Below, one piece after another: positions 38,189-49,945 of a stretch of 64,000 bases of DNA (positions within the stretch are counted from its first letter, which is position 1; the number at the start of each line of letters is the position of its first letter). The stretch is from Acholoe squamosa (lineage: Eukaryota > Annelida > Polychaeta > Phyllodocida > Polynoidae): assembly GCA_949317995.1 (NCBI GenBank), contig OX439040.1, forward strand, positions 56,516,089 to 56,580,088. Reading direction: 5' to 3'. The position numbers and the translations under genes are program-made. Under the pieces are notes generated by a model. That model was given only the letters and a program-made list of their open reading frames with translations. It searched no databases and had not been told where the DNA came from.

Positions 38189-38747
38189 AGGATAGCCTGA
38201 TGAGTCGGTGAGATGTGCCACCGCCTGTCAGTCTGGGGATTAGCTCAGAGGGTGGGGCTGGGGCAGCCACCAATGCCATTTTGTGCAGCCTGGGGACAGG
38301 GGGAGAGAGAGAAGGGGGCTGCCTCAGTTTGAAACATTGTTTCCTTTCTCTAACCCCCAACCCCATCCCTGGAGCATTATCTCCGCTAAATTGAGCAGTG
38401 CCCCGGCGTTAATGCTAAGCGCTTTTTGGTGGTTAGTTTGTAATTGACGAGCTGCCTGTGTCTGGGGATTGACACCCCCCCCCTCCCTCGTTCCCTCCCT
38501 CCCTCTCACGTCACACTGCAAGCAAATCATAAAGAACCCAATCTATTGTTTCTCTACTACATAGGAAATATAATATTACAAAATAAAATTGTCATATCAA
38601 AATGATCCCCGCACTTCCAGTTCCAGACATCCAAATCTGGATGACAATATTATTAATATCGCACCCAGTCACCACGTGGCAGTTCAGTCTTCCCCCACCC
38701 AACACTCCCACACATGCCCCTATTGAGAAGCCTTAGTTGTGTTTATT

Positions 38748-38775
38748 GCCGCCAGGGGAGAAGCTGCCTTTGAAG
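38748..38775. promoter_or_regulatory. helper site plus CTTTGAAG variant TCF core
   Basis: GCCGCC (38748-38753) precedes CTTTGAAG (38768-38775) by 14 bases. A GCTTTGATC core follows at 38844. Confidence 0.4.
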
Positions 38776-40445
38776 TGGGGGCCTCATTTGCATGCGGCCA
38801 TTGTTGTTGTGCTGATGAGCGCGGGAAAGGTCAGCCTAGTTCGCTTTGATCCCACTAGGAGCGCTGCTGCCGTCCGTTTCAGCGGCCACGTGTAATTTCT
38901 CTGCTTCATTTCGTAATTGTCCTCGGCGCCTGGCAGATTTTAATATTGGGGAGGATTTAGATTGAATCTGTGGATCCCTATACCCCCCACTGGGAGCATT
39001 ATGCCTACTGCTCACAGCCTCACCAAGGTTTTAACGTAACCCCCTCAACCAATAATGAAATATCCCTGTGTGCTGGGGCGTGCACAATGGGATTAAGGGT
39101 TATTGGAAAAGGGAGAGAAATGGTGGAGGGGGGAGGGGTATTGTGACAGGAGTGATAGAATTTCGCATGAGGCTTTTGAAAAGATGATAATGTTGATGAA
39201 TTGAAAAGTGCTGCCGATCCCTCAAGTGAGTAGGTTTCGGGCCAGTGGATAGGTAGAGACTGGGGGGTATGGATTAGTTGGATGGATTTGGTGGTTGGAT
39301 ATGGCAGCAGGGTAGAAGAGAGTTAGCGCGGACAATCCTCTCAGATCGGAAAGACTTGGGAATTACATTCAAATCAGATTTATCCCTGACATGAGTTCGT
39401 GAGTAGTTCTACTTGGAAAAAGTGAACAAAAAGTTTCAGGGACAAAAAGAGCCGGGGGTTGGAGGGCAAGGAAAAACGTGTCATCTGTTCACCCTTTGAT
39501 GATTAGATTAAAACTGATCAACTCATTTGATACTCCTTATAGAATCCCTAATTCAGTATTATCAATCTTGATATGAATAATCTTGAAATTTGGCATATTG
39601 ATAACTTACCCATTGGAAAAATGAAAAATTTCTCGTGGTATTTTGACCTACTTTTCTAAGATCTAGAGAACGCAATATGTAGAGAAAAATCCAGTGTAAA
39701 TTTTGAATACTCATCTCTAGTGGAAATTGGAATTTTTGAGTTTTAATTTCTTCCTTTGTTCTAGCTCTAATAATATGACCATAACCTCAACACCACACCT
39801 GTCTCTGAGAATCTGTGTGTGTTGGTGGAGGTGGAGTGGGGGGGGGGGTAACTTAATTAGCCCTACTCCAAGTTGCAGGTGAGCAGCCTTTGATGAGGCT
39901 GGTGCCACCAGGTGAGAAGGTGGCGGACAGGTGGGGACTGGAGGATACAGCATATGGCTAATCAGTGTTAAAAAGTAGACAGATGACAGCATCACAGGCC
40001 AGCCGCCATTTACATGACCTCTACTTTTGAGTTCACAGGGCTGGGAGAGGTGTATTTGGTAATATTGAATGGATGGTTATGGTGGTATGACTGTTATTAG
40101 TGAGTATGTATTATAAAGTTTACTGCATGACAACCAAACTGTTCCTCCAGATGGCATCACTATGATACATTAGAAATTGACTATTTCTACCCTGGTGCAT
40201 TGACTCCGATTTGCCTGTACCATATTTCCCAACCTGTATAGATGCGAGCCTGGGAACTGGGACTGTATTTACAATTCTTTAATGTGAGGAGAAATATATT
40301 CCCTATTATTTTACCCTAGGAAGAGATGCTATTACAAGTATGCACAATGCTAATCAACCTTAAACTATGAAATATTTACTTGCATATTAAGATATCATCT
40401 TAGGCCTAGACCTGATAACTCAGAATGTGACATTGTATTTTACAG

Positions 40446-40589
40446 CGAACTGACCGGGCCCCCAAGGACCGGAATATCGCAGAGACCGAGCCGGCTAAGT
40501 TTGCAGCCATGCTCATTGAGCGCCTGGATAAGGTGAAGGATGAGCAGGACAAGATGAAGCGGATAGAGGACTCTATGCGGACGTTAGAG
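40446..40589 (+). CDS. axin: Axin exon: GSK3-binding helix
   Basis: The exon is exactly 48 codons, phase 0 at both ends, between TTTTACAG and GTGAGG. The peptide starts RTDRAPKDRN. It then carries TEPAKFAAMLIERLDKVKDE, the counterpart of the vertebrate Axin motif EPxxFAxxLIxRLExV. That amphipathic helix docks in the C-lobe groove of GSK3-beta, so this exon holds the kinase-recruiting step of the destruction complex. A charged coiled segment (DKMKRIEDSMRTLE) follows, as in vertebrates. An alternative transcript starting at the 45.7-kb exon would lack this piece. Confidence 0.96.
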
Positions 40590-43237
40590 GTGAGGATCTT
40601 ATCTGTAAAACCGTTATTTTTCATCTATGTCAATGTAATTTTACATGAAATTAATCAAGCATAAAGAATCAAGTTACGAGAGAAACTCTTTGTATCTTTT
40701 AAGGCATTATCATATTATCATATGATGTTTGAGGTCACATAAAACTTCAGTAATTAGAACGAAATTCCTAGTTCAAAGAGAATTATGACAAATTGAATTA
40801 TTTTCAAAGTTTGATGCACCCATAAAGCTTAATGTGTTGAACTGCAAGAGTTCAATGCTACAACAGTCGGACTGAGTACACTCTCCTCGTTGGTTCCAAT
40901 ACTCTCTCCAAGCTGCTTTTGTAAGCGTCTGTGATGTCGCTATTAAAAGCCAAGAGAAAATCCGCGCCTCACAAGTTGAAAAGGAATATTATATTATAAC
41001 AATGAATAATAGATCACAATCGCGTCGGCCCTTTTTATTCCTCAGTTGGAAGTCAAATGGAAAGGAGAACAGAAAATGTGCACTCTATGATTGTTAAAAG
41101 CAGCAGGCGGAGGCGGGGATGGCTGGGGCTAGGGTGGAACAGAGGAACTGCTGGAGTCCTGGCCCCTTTGAGATTAATTCAGCGAGAGAGAAGTCCTAGG
41201 AACTCTTGCCTCTGTGGTTGACAAAAAGTAGAAGGTACAAAGGGATTCGTAGGGCCTCCCCCTGTGTTATATATGTTATCCTAGAGCTGCCTTTAAGCCC
41301 TTGTTGTTACATTCTCTACCTTTTTCAGTAGGCTTCTCCTATTTTCCAGCCCCTCTTTTATTTTGGCTCTATCACCCCACCCCCATTTCGTGTCACTTCT
41401 AAAGGTGCTATTGATAAGTCTGTATTGTCTTACCCATGGTTGTGAAGTGCATCTATTATCGCTCATTGTCAAAGCTTTCTTGTCAGGCCGCTCGGAGGCG
41501 CACACGGCAGCGCCCCCATTGAAGAGGGCGACGAAACATGGCGCCATCCTCAGTAGATATTAGAGTGTAAATTTAGCTGTCTTTCTTACTAAAAGAACAC
41601 TACGAGGACTAAGAGATAGTGGGTGAAAAAAAAAACACAAACACAAATATACACAAGATCTCTCAGCGAACAAAAGATTTCAGAATAGATGTTACAGGGC
41701 TATAGCAACAAAGGGCAACCATGAGCAAATGTATTTGTCTTATACTTAGGTTTCAAAATGGAAAGGGGAAAAGGTGGACTATGCGCCTTTGAGAATTTCA
41801 TTAAGACTCATGGCAGTATGGTGTGCAACTTGTGCTATCGTGGCTCACAGGGAATAACCAAAGATGTGCTCCGACATGGACCCTCCATCCATCCCTTAGC
41901 CCTCACCTCCCACTTCCTCTCTTCCTCCCCTGTCCCCCAGCCTCGTGCCTTAGTTTGGGCCCCTTTTGATGTTCACATTTATGTGGCGGCGACATTATCA
42001 GCTTTCAGCCTCCTTTTCACCCCGGCGCGCCACTGGATCGTAGTCGCACAACTTTATGAAACGTGATCGAGTTGATCTCGACTCTGCAGTCCGTTTAATC
42101 TAGCCTTGGCTTTCCCCGTCGCCCGGTGCTGTCCGTTTGAGTCGGGCCGAGGTCCATTAGGATAGCCGGTTATGGATAGCCAGACGCGCCGAGTTCACAT
42201 GGAGAGACATCATCAATAGGTGTGTTCACACGCAGCAATTGGCATGGCCTACAGGAGGCCAGTTCACACATATTAACTTGGACGATGATCACATGGCCTG
42301 GCTTCATACATGTTCCTGTGGCCTTGGATCACCACTGTATTGGACACTTTGGTCAGTCACTGAACATTGTGAGTAGTGTACAACTAAATGTACAAGGGAG
42401 GGATCTTGGAAGGATCTACTAATATGATGTCACTTGACTCTGATGGCCTGTTGATATAACCTAATGTTAAACCTCAAAGTTTGCCTTCTGGAAGATCTAC
42501 TTATTGCAGTGCATCCCAAATCCCATGTACTACAAGGCTTCTACTACACCATAGCTACTACTACCGTCGTCAAAGCTATAGGTTAACTCGCCTCAACTTG
42601 GCCCTGCCGTGGAATAACGAGAGGCGATGGGAATGTCGGCCGCTAGATGAAAGCAGTATTGCCCAGGGGATGTCGTTTTGAAGGCGGATTGATGGCAGTA
42701 TTTTCATGCGCTGAAGATGCAAATAGGGCCAGTCATTAGAAGGAAGACGGCTCCTTTACCCCGTCTTCTCTTTTCTCCTGCAATTAGAGGGCAGCCTGGT
42801 CGCCACCATAGGAAAGATATGGGACTCTGTGATGAAGAGGTGACTGAAGGGCTGAGGTGGGTCTTGGGGCTGTGTGTGTGGGGGGGGGGGGTGGGGGTGG
42901 ATAAGCTGGCGGGTTTTTGTGTTAATCCAACAAGATCTGACGTCTCCAGTAGGACTACAAAGGGGGTCGGCCGCGTACAGACTGCTTTGTAGTGAGCCGC
43001 ACCCACTGGAGGAAGATCGGAACAGAAGAAAGCCGACTACAGGAGGAGGGTGGGGTGAGACTTGGGGGGGAGGGGTGTAGAAGCAAAGGGGGTCTGACAG
43101 AGAGAGGCTCACAGAGGGGCCGACAAAAAGAGCAAAGGCAAAACGAGAGAGAGCACTCGGACAGAAAATGCATGTTTGTGTGAGGGAGAGGGATTTGGAG
43201 GGGGAAGTCAAAAGAGTTTGGCCGTGAGCCCCCTCAC

Positions 43238-43267
43238 CCCCCCCCCCCCCCACCCACCCCCCCCCCC
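43238..43267 (+). repeat. long C-run tract
   Basis: The tract is about 17 C, then CACCCAC-type interruptions, then a second run of about 11 C. It is the largest of the dozens of G/C homopolymers in the window. The complementary strand could form G-quadruplexes. Confidence 0.75.
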
Positions 43268-44949
43268 ACACACATACACAGACAGCCTCCAGCTAGCATC
43301 TTCTATCTGTGTTCTGCTTTGAAATGAGAGAATTTCTTTACTCTGTGAAAGATCTTTTCTTTTCAGTCCCTCATTGTATATATTTCACAGGCTTTGTACA
43401 TATGGCTTGCACCCCTTAGTATAGTATACAGCCTACCTACGTTTAGTGTGGGTTAAGATGTAGAGGAGGTGGAGTGCTATGTGGGATTGAGCGGGCTCCT
43501 ATGGATGTGTCCCATCGAGTCACAAAAGCCCCTCAAAGGCTCTTGGGATGCTCTGGTTGAACGGTCCTCCAGAGCCCTAGTGAGGGCCTTGTTGGTGGCG
43601 CTGAGTGCCCGTCCAGCCTATTGTGAGCAGCTCCTGTCCCTCCCCCGGGCTGCTCCCTTTGTTTTCACACTGAACCCTTCTGTGGACATACATAGACACA
43701 AGAGGTGGGTGACGCGGGACTTGTAATGATTGGTAATCGGCAATGAGTATATGTGAGAAAGAAATGTAAGGGGAGAGAGACTCCCACCATCCCCCACTAA
43801 TGTTTCCCCCCACAGCAACCTCCCAACGGTTTGAGCCCTGATACTCCGCCGGGACTTGACCCCGGAAGTCTTTACGAGGGGTCACTGTGGCCAGGTCACG
43901 TGGCCACATGATCATAGGGGTCTAGGGGTGGGAGGGGGTAAGTGGGGTGAGAGTGGAGCGGGGGGGGGGGGCAAAGATCAGAAGGGACCGCTATGCCATG
44001 AAAGAGGTCCGGTGGAAATGGAAGCGGATCCGATCCTGAATTTCCATAAGTAGTCCCTGGCCCCAGACCCATCATCCAGTGCCTCCCAGCAAACAGTGTT
44101 ATTACCACCCACCACTGCCACCCACACACAAATAGCACCACCGGCACCACCGCTTAACGGGCGCTAATTGACTGCAGTGGGCATCTTTCAATTGTCATTG
44201 ATTCCACAGTGGCTCCTGATCCCCCCACGCGCCGCCACACGGCGCCACGGGGACTGGAGGAGAACCCTCGAGAGGGGCTCAACAGTGGATGGACCAGAGG
44301 AAGGATTGCCTACAGTGGGTGGGTTAGCTCAGACAGGGGTGTGAGCAGGTGGTGGGTGGTAGAGCAGCTCGACATGGCCTAGTGTGTGAGCCTGTGTCTA
44401 GCATGTCTGACCACACCTGAGGGTGGAGGTGAGGCGGGGGGGGGGTGCGAGGCAAACATCCTCCGGGTGGTAGAGTGACTTAGAAATCTCATTGATCCAC
44501 AAATCAGGCCAGGTTGGTAACGTCCGGATCCATACTGAGGATGGAGGGTTAAGGGAATGAGCGGAAGGGTTTGAATAGATGTGAGACAGTAATACTAAGC
44601 TGTTCACATGGATCTCTGGTCACCAGACCCCACAAAAAAAAGATGCTATGATTTAGAAGTGAGCAGTGGCATACATGCCACGGTAAATGCAAAACAGGCG
44701 GATATCGATCGATCCCTGCCATCTCCCTTGTCACCACTTCTCTCCCATTAGTTAGACTCACAGTTACATCTCATGGCATTCCTTCTCATAAAAGGCCTGT
44801 GCCATCCGAAGTACTTTTTGGCTGCCATTCCAACTCTTTGTCTTAAATTTCATTTCTAAATGTTCACCAACCTAACCCTCCTAACGTTCCCTTCCGTCCC
44901 CACACAAATCTTCCTATTCCCTTCACCAGCTGACTGAGCTCAGTGTCCA

Positions 44950-45120
44950 CACGGTGGCGCTTCAGGCGTCAGTACCTAGGTGGCGCCCGTGTGCCGCTAC
45001 AGGCGCCGGGCGGGGCTAGTAGCGGCGACCAATCAGACGGCAGGAGAGCGTTGTGCGGTTTGTTGTGAGACGCTGAGTGGAGCACATGGCATCAGTGTGT
45101 AGTTCTGTGAGGACGTATCG
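44950..45120 (+). promoter_or_regulatory. probable internal axin promoter
   Basis: The block has GGTGGCGC at 44953, AGGTGGCGC at 44978-44986 (CTCF-type core), a GC box GGGCGGGGC at 45008-45016, and a CCAAT box in NF-Y context CCAATCAGA at 45029-45037. It is clearly GC-rich relative to its surroundings and has no TATA box. It lies 680 bp upstream of the first in-frame ATG of the open exon at 45713. The boxes, their order and the orientation of CCAAT fit a + strand TATA-less promoter starting near 45060-45100. The start site itself is inferred. Confidence 0.5.
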
Positions 45121-45712
45121 GTGTAGCTAACAGATAGCCAGACGCAACCACTTCTCCTGTCTGCCTCCAACACCTGATAACAGCACGCACATATACTTGG
45201 ATTACTCTTACTGATAGTATAACCTCAGCGGACATTACTCACCCCTGGATTTACCGTCGCTTGAAGCCAGGAGGGATAGTAGTATACGGATAGTGAGTAG
45301 AGTTGTGTGGAGTACTGATGGCGTGGGTAGCGCTGTACGTACAGTGAAAACAAGCGTCAGCTGTGTGTGTTTCTGGTAGAACGAGGTCAGTCAGCATTAG
45401 CAGACCGTGACCATCACCACAGGCCTCACTCAGCCTCCCACTGCTCCACATCCAGAAAACAATAAATACTGCTACTGTCATCTTGGTTCAGTGGTCTGAG
45501 CTCTTTCATAACAAAGGAGCAGTGACTAGGATTCTGCCCTGTGTATTCCTACGTGGGATCACACACCTGTGATATATCACTACACGGGACTTACACGTTG
45601 AGGATTACACGGCCCCAGGTGGGGACATTAAGCCTACGTGTACACAAAGAGAGCACTGTTCTGTGTCATACACTATTACAGCTACAATAGCTTGCATGCT
45701 GTTGTCGGCACG

Positions 45713-46291
45713 ATGAAGATGCTGGAGCTGGCACCGGATGGGGATTCCATCATCTTGGGCAGCAGCATCTCTCTGATTAAGGTGATCCACAGGACGGGCA
45801 GTGAGTACTACATGGCCGGCAAGCCCCAGCAGGACAACACCGTCCACAACCACTATATGGCCGGCCACTCCTCCCCCGAGGACAACAGCACTACTACCAC
45901 TCCCATGGACTGGGGCTACAGCACTGACCCTGCTACAGCCACTAACGGAGGCTGGACCCTCCTGTCTAACGGCAATGGGGTGCTGCCTGTCACTGTAGGT
46001 AATGTCATCTCTGAGAACGTGGAGAACGAGATCAGGATGGCGCTTAAGGCTGGCTTAGAGAGCATGGGTGTGGACACTAAGGCTATGCTTAAGGCGCAGG
46101 GGAATGGGTACAACTACACCCCTCACCCCCAGAAGAAGCCGCTTAATAATGGCAGTAATGGACCACTTACCAATGTGGCTATGAATGCTAATAACTTTCA
46201 TGGGAATTACTATAACAATAAGTGTCTGAATAACCTGAATCTAAACAACAAGTTGGATGTGATAGCAGAGAATGAAAACAATGAAAAGATG
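45713..46291 (+). CDS. probable alternative first coding exon (193 codons) of axin
   Basis: The frame is closed upstream by TAA at 45629-45631 and opens at GGCACGATGAAGATG with A at -3. It runs 193 codons to a good donor, ATG|GTGAGT, in phase 0. It fits directly onto the axin exon at 48300, the next recognised + strand exon. The product begins MKMLELAPDGDSIILGSSIS and is Asn-rich in its last third. I recognise no domain, signal peptide or membrane segment. A weak acceptor at 45682 would give a start phase that does not fit the phase-0 end of exon 40446-40589, which argues for a first exon rather than a skipped internal one. Alternatively it could be the first exon of an unrelated nested gene. 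That reading needs further + strand exons, and I did not see any. Confidence 0.55.
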
Positions 46292-46664
46292 GTGAGTGTT
46301 CTCAAGATGTCATTCATATATGTCGATTCATAAATACCTTGGTGTTTCTTTAGTCACTGTGTGCTGATTTTCAGTGTATTTTGTTTGCCCTACCACCCCT
46401 TAGATATAGACTGTGCCCCAGCAGTCACTTCACAATTCCAATCAGTTGCTTTCACTGTCTGAACGTAAACACCATTTCTCTCATACTCAGTGTTAGATCA
46501 AAGTCTACATGTGCCACGAGAAGTCACTTGTGAGAGCAGCCCCATTGCTGCGCCACGGAAGATTAGTGTTAGTAGTATAGAGAAATAGTCGCCTGCAGAA
46601 GGCAGCCTGCAGTGGGACCCTAGGTATGTGAACTGATCGGTGCCTGGTGTCCTCACGAGGCACT

Positions 46665-46796
46665 GAGCAGCTCCCCTCTCCACCAACTGGTGGGAGCCAC
46701 GAGTAGTGTCTCCTGCCGCCACCAGAGGTCCTCCCGGCGCCACAAGCGCCAATGGAGCTGCTCGTCTGGGAGTTGTGCAGTTGTAGTGAGCAGCTC
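46665..46796. promoter_or_regulatory. cluster of three GAGC(A/T)GCTC motifs
   Basis: GAGCAGCTC lies at 46665-46673, GAGCTGCTC at 46755-46763 and GAGCAGCTC at 46788-46796. All are within 132 bp, shortly downstream of the alternative exon donor. The motif is a 4-bp inverted repeat around a central A or T and is strongly over-represented in the window. I cannot name its binding factor. Confidence 0.4.
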
Positions 46797-48299
46797 AGAA
46801 GGACGGGGTGGGCGTGGTAGTTGGTCTGAGCGCCATATAGGTGGGGCCCTTTAGGTGGAGCAACACAAGAGGTAGAGACTTAGTCCTAAGTGGGTGTGGG
46901 TGTGATATGGTCACCTCCAACTCAGCTACTACAGTGGATCCACCACCAGCCCAGCAGTAGGAGCAGACCGACTTCTTGAACCTCTTCTCATGTGCTCCAC
47001 AGTGTGTCTTGTTCCATGCAGAACCCGACCACCAGTAGTCTCCATCATGTACTCTTACACGGGTACTTTAACTTCAGACATGAGGTGCTGGAAAGTGGCT
47101 CAAAGACTACTGGAGGTACATACTCATTGGACATTGATTTGGTTCATGTGTTAGGTGCAACTTATCACACATTTCTTGATCTAAATGGTTAAGTAGGCTG
47201 GGCCAGGGAGCTATCCAGTTTACCCTTAGTAGTATATGCAAAGTGACTTTGAATACATACTGGATCAATCACAGAAAAATAGACGCGTGTTAATTGACTT
47301 CATTTGTAAAACACTTAGGATCCTTATGGGAGGAAAATTACTTTTTTTTTTGGGTGGGGGGGGGGGGCAATTTTAAGACTAATCTTAATACACACATTTT
47401 TGGGAGCGGCCGATGAATTATGGACTTTCCAATTCTTAATCTATAAGCACGTTACTGACTTAGTACCTAAGGCCGACCCATTAGTAGAAGGCAGACTTTG
47501 TAAGGGGATTACTCAATAGCGCTACTGGTGGAAACTGGCTGTTAACTTTATTTTCACCTGTCAGATGTCAGATTCATAAAGGTGATGCAACCTTCTTACA
47601 CAACCCCCGCTGTGGCAGGTATACTCAGAGGGTCAGTGCGACTATAGGGGCGTGCTTGGGTGGGTATTAGTGTCAGTTATAGAGCGGCCCAAGGCCAGGT
47701 GTGAAATCCCCCCTCAGCCCGGCCTCAGCAGCAGCAACAGTTGGTGCACAGGTAGCCGAGCCTTGGGGGGGGGGGGGTAGGTGGTAGGTAGGGTGGTGTG
47801 TAAGGTAGGCTTGGGTCAGTCAGTCATTCAGGACAGGAGAATACAGAAGTGCCCTGCAGGTCTCTGTGTTGATGTACATAACGGTCACCAGTACTCAGTC
47901 AGTCGTCTTACTCAGGCCCAGAAGGCAGAAACCATGCCTTCACTAGATACCTCCCAGTCTTGGCTCTCCAAGAAGCTAAGTTGTCTACATGTAGGTTTTC
48001 ATGCATAAAGTTCTACACCTCATTAGTCTTGTCACTGGTAACATCAGGGAGGTATACACCTTTGTGAAACCTCTTTGGTAACATACAAGGAAATTGTCTG
48101 TTGTAGGTGTCTCTTTGTTTCTATTTCTTCTTTCAGGCACATGTGGGAATGCATCCAGAAGCGTCAACAGATATGCTGTTGAAACTGTAGATGGCTCTTA
48201 TCAACGATCAACAAGGATCTTTCTAAAAATAGTTTCGCAAAATTACCAGATGAAATATTCTTGCTTTGTGTCTAACATTTTGCCTTTACTATGTTGCAG

Positions 48300-49171
48300 C
48301 AAATGACGGACGAGGAGCCTGACCTCAACAAGTCTACAGCGTCCACCCACAACAAGTCCGTGTCCTCCATGATGGCGCTAATGGCCACGGCCATGGCCGA
48401 GAAGGAGCGGGAGGAGGACGAGAACGCCCAGAGCATCCTGGAGGAGCACTGCTCCAGAATCTGGGACAGCTCAGCTGGTCAAACACCGAGTCGCTCACCT
48501 GGCCGACACTCACCTGAGCGTCTTGGTGACAGGAGTTTTGCCTCCAGGAGCCGGTTAGCTGGACCATCCCCCAATGTTTCTGGTTTGTTAGCATCTCTTT
48601 CCTCCCACAAGCCTTACCACAAACGGACCAAGGCCGAGAAGCAGCTCGATACGAGCAGCTCGAGCCATTTAGCCTCCATGTTGTCATTTGATAGCGGCAT
48701 GGGCGCGGACGATAAGTCTTCAGCCATAGCGGCCGGAAGTAGCGGTGCTGCACCGGTTGCCCCCTCACTCTCCTCCACCTCCTCGCTGAGGCATGCAGAG
48801 TTGGAAAGCCGGCTGGCCGGAAACGGAAGTAGTAGTAGTAAACATGTGCATCACCATCACCACCACCACCATATCAGCAGTAAGGAAGCCAAGATGGCGG
48901 CCCTGAACGCCAAACAGCTCATGGAGCTGGAGGCGCAGAGCCGCAGTGCCGCCGCGCACCATTACCGCACAGCCGGAAATACCAGTGCCGGAGACATTTC
49001 CTCAATCAGGGACTCGTTCTCGCGGAGCTACGACGAGAGTTTAAGTCGTGGCCGGTCGCGAGACGCTAAACGGTCCATGTCCAATGTGAAGAAGGTGTCG
49101 GACACAAGTAGTAACCTGGATAGTGGAGTTAGTGTACGGTACGAACCCACGGGCAACCCTGCCAACGAAAA
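48300..49171 (+). CDS. axin: Axin large exon: beta-catenin-binding helix, phospho-cluster, histidine run
   Basis: The exon has 290 codons plus two bases, between ATGTTGCAG and AA|GTGAGT. Exon residues 41-55 (ENAQSILEEHCSRIW) match the vertebrate helix ENPxxILDEHxxRV, which lies in the groove of beta-catenin armadillo repeats 3-4. Residues 62-72 (TPSRSPGRHSP) match the following Ser/Thr-Pro cluster phosphorylated by GSK3. Ser-rich, low-complexity sequence follows. Then comes a histidine run (V then eight H, about 48847-48873) with SSKEAKMAALNAKQLMELEA, which aligns with the KHVHHH...KEQxEAEA block of Axin. Arg/Ser-rich sequence ends the exon. The split Lys codon joins in phase to 54376. It is far longer than the other exons, and both the full-length and the proposed short transcript would use it. 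Confidence 0.95.
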
Positions 49172-49245
49172 GTGAGTACCATTTGGTCATCTCTTTCTTT
49201 TGAACCTGTCTGATGTTTTATACCTCTAATCTGTAGTCAAACAGT

Positions 49246-49379
49246 GGTGCTGAGTCCGAAACTCTTTTAAAGTTGCGTATCGTTATTAATAGACATTTGC
49301 TGCAGCTATCGGGGTGCTAAGTCCAAAACATCGTTTAAAGTTGTGTAGCGTTATTAATAGACATTTGTTGCAGCTATCA
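49246..49379 (+). repeat. 67-bp tandem duplication, two copies
   Basis: Copies 49246-49312 and 49313-49379 share GTTATTAATAGACATTTG, GCAGCTATC and GGTGCT.AGTCC.AAA, with a few substitutions. They lie 75 bp after the large exon's donor. Confidence 0.75.
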
Positions 49380-49779
49380 AGGATTATCTACCATATGGTA
49401 TATGTGTCTGACAAAGTATAAAGGACGTTATTAGTATACCGCTAGTGGCAGTGCACTTGTCACTGTTTGTCTTCTTTTCCAGACCAATAAAGTTTTTATG
49501 ATAACATAAAAATGCATAAGTTCACTTGTGCAATGTGTCCCAACTGTGGAAAGAAGCCACCCTGTGCCTGATTGGGAGACCATTCATCCATTGAGTGTAT
49601 AGACTAGAGTAGGGCAGTGCACATGTATATTGGGAGGGAAAGAGACAGGACAGGGGGTGTTGAAGGGGAGGGGTGGCGTATTTAGCCCCCAGTCCCTGAT
49701 TACAGGGAGATGGCTACCCCTAGCCTGTGCCCATCGGCCTGTCATCTGGCGGCCTGTGTTGGTACTACACGCCCCGGAT

Positions 49780-49945
49780 GCCGTTTGATCTTGTCGGGAC
49801 ATTGGCCTATTATCGCCCGCCGCCGGCCCGCACCGACTTGGCGTCGCTCCGGCCGCCATTAAACCCCCTGCCACCCAGCCGCCGGAAGTGCCGACGATGC
49901 AATTGGAGGGCGGCCGGTAGGCGTCGCTGCAGCAGGCCGGACGGG
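49780..49945. promoter_or_regulatory. intronic CpG-rich block with ETS/YY1-like sites
   Basis: Five GCCGCC/GGCGGC words lie between about 49818 and 49915. They include GGCCGCCATTA (YY1-like) near 49852 and CCGGAAGTG (ETS core) near 49880. CpG is frequent here and sparse in the flanks. It could be an unmethylated enhancer or a cryptic promoter. No downstream open first exon was recognised. Confidence 0.35.

Larger units (their letters stand above)
37197..40445 (+). other. axin: axin intron
   Basis: No coding signal. It has five TCF/LEF cores at 38162, 38182, 38844, 39494 and 39888, and a helper/CTTTGAAG pair at 38748-38775. C- and G-runs lie near 38467 and 39838, with A-rich tracts near 37290. 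The stretch 38160-38920 is the densest in TCF-type sites. Confidence 0.65.
40590..48299 (+). other. axin: axin intron containing a probable internal promoter
   Basis: Only one exact TCF/LEF core is present in this stretch (46497). Five GAGC(A/T)GCTC motifs occur, at 43625, 44362, 46665, 46755 and 46788. A GC-rich, CCAAT-containing block near 45.0 kb and the open exon 45713-46291 suggest an internal transcription start. Very long C-runs lie at 43238-43267 and G-runs near 42877, 43962, 47357 and 47766. No other coding signal was recognised. Confidence 0.6.

Noticed and set aside
42756-43271. 171-codon minus-strand frame
   Set aside because: It is rich in Pro/Ser/Gly because it reads through C/G-run microsatellites. 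This is a composition artefact, not a gene.
45683-46291. Reading the 45.7-kb open exon as an internal axin exon using the acceptor at 45682
   Set aside because: The start phase would not fit the phase-0 end of exon 40446-40589, and the pyrimidine tract is weak. A first exon from the ATG at 45713 fits better.
40805-49795. GTTTGATG/GTTTGATC and CTTTTGATG words counted as TCF sites
   Set aside because: They do not match the CTTTGAT core and were left out, so the stated count stays conservative.
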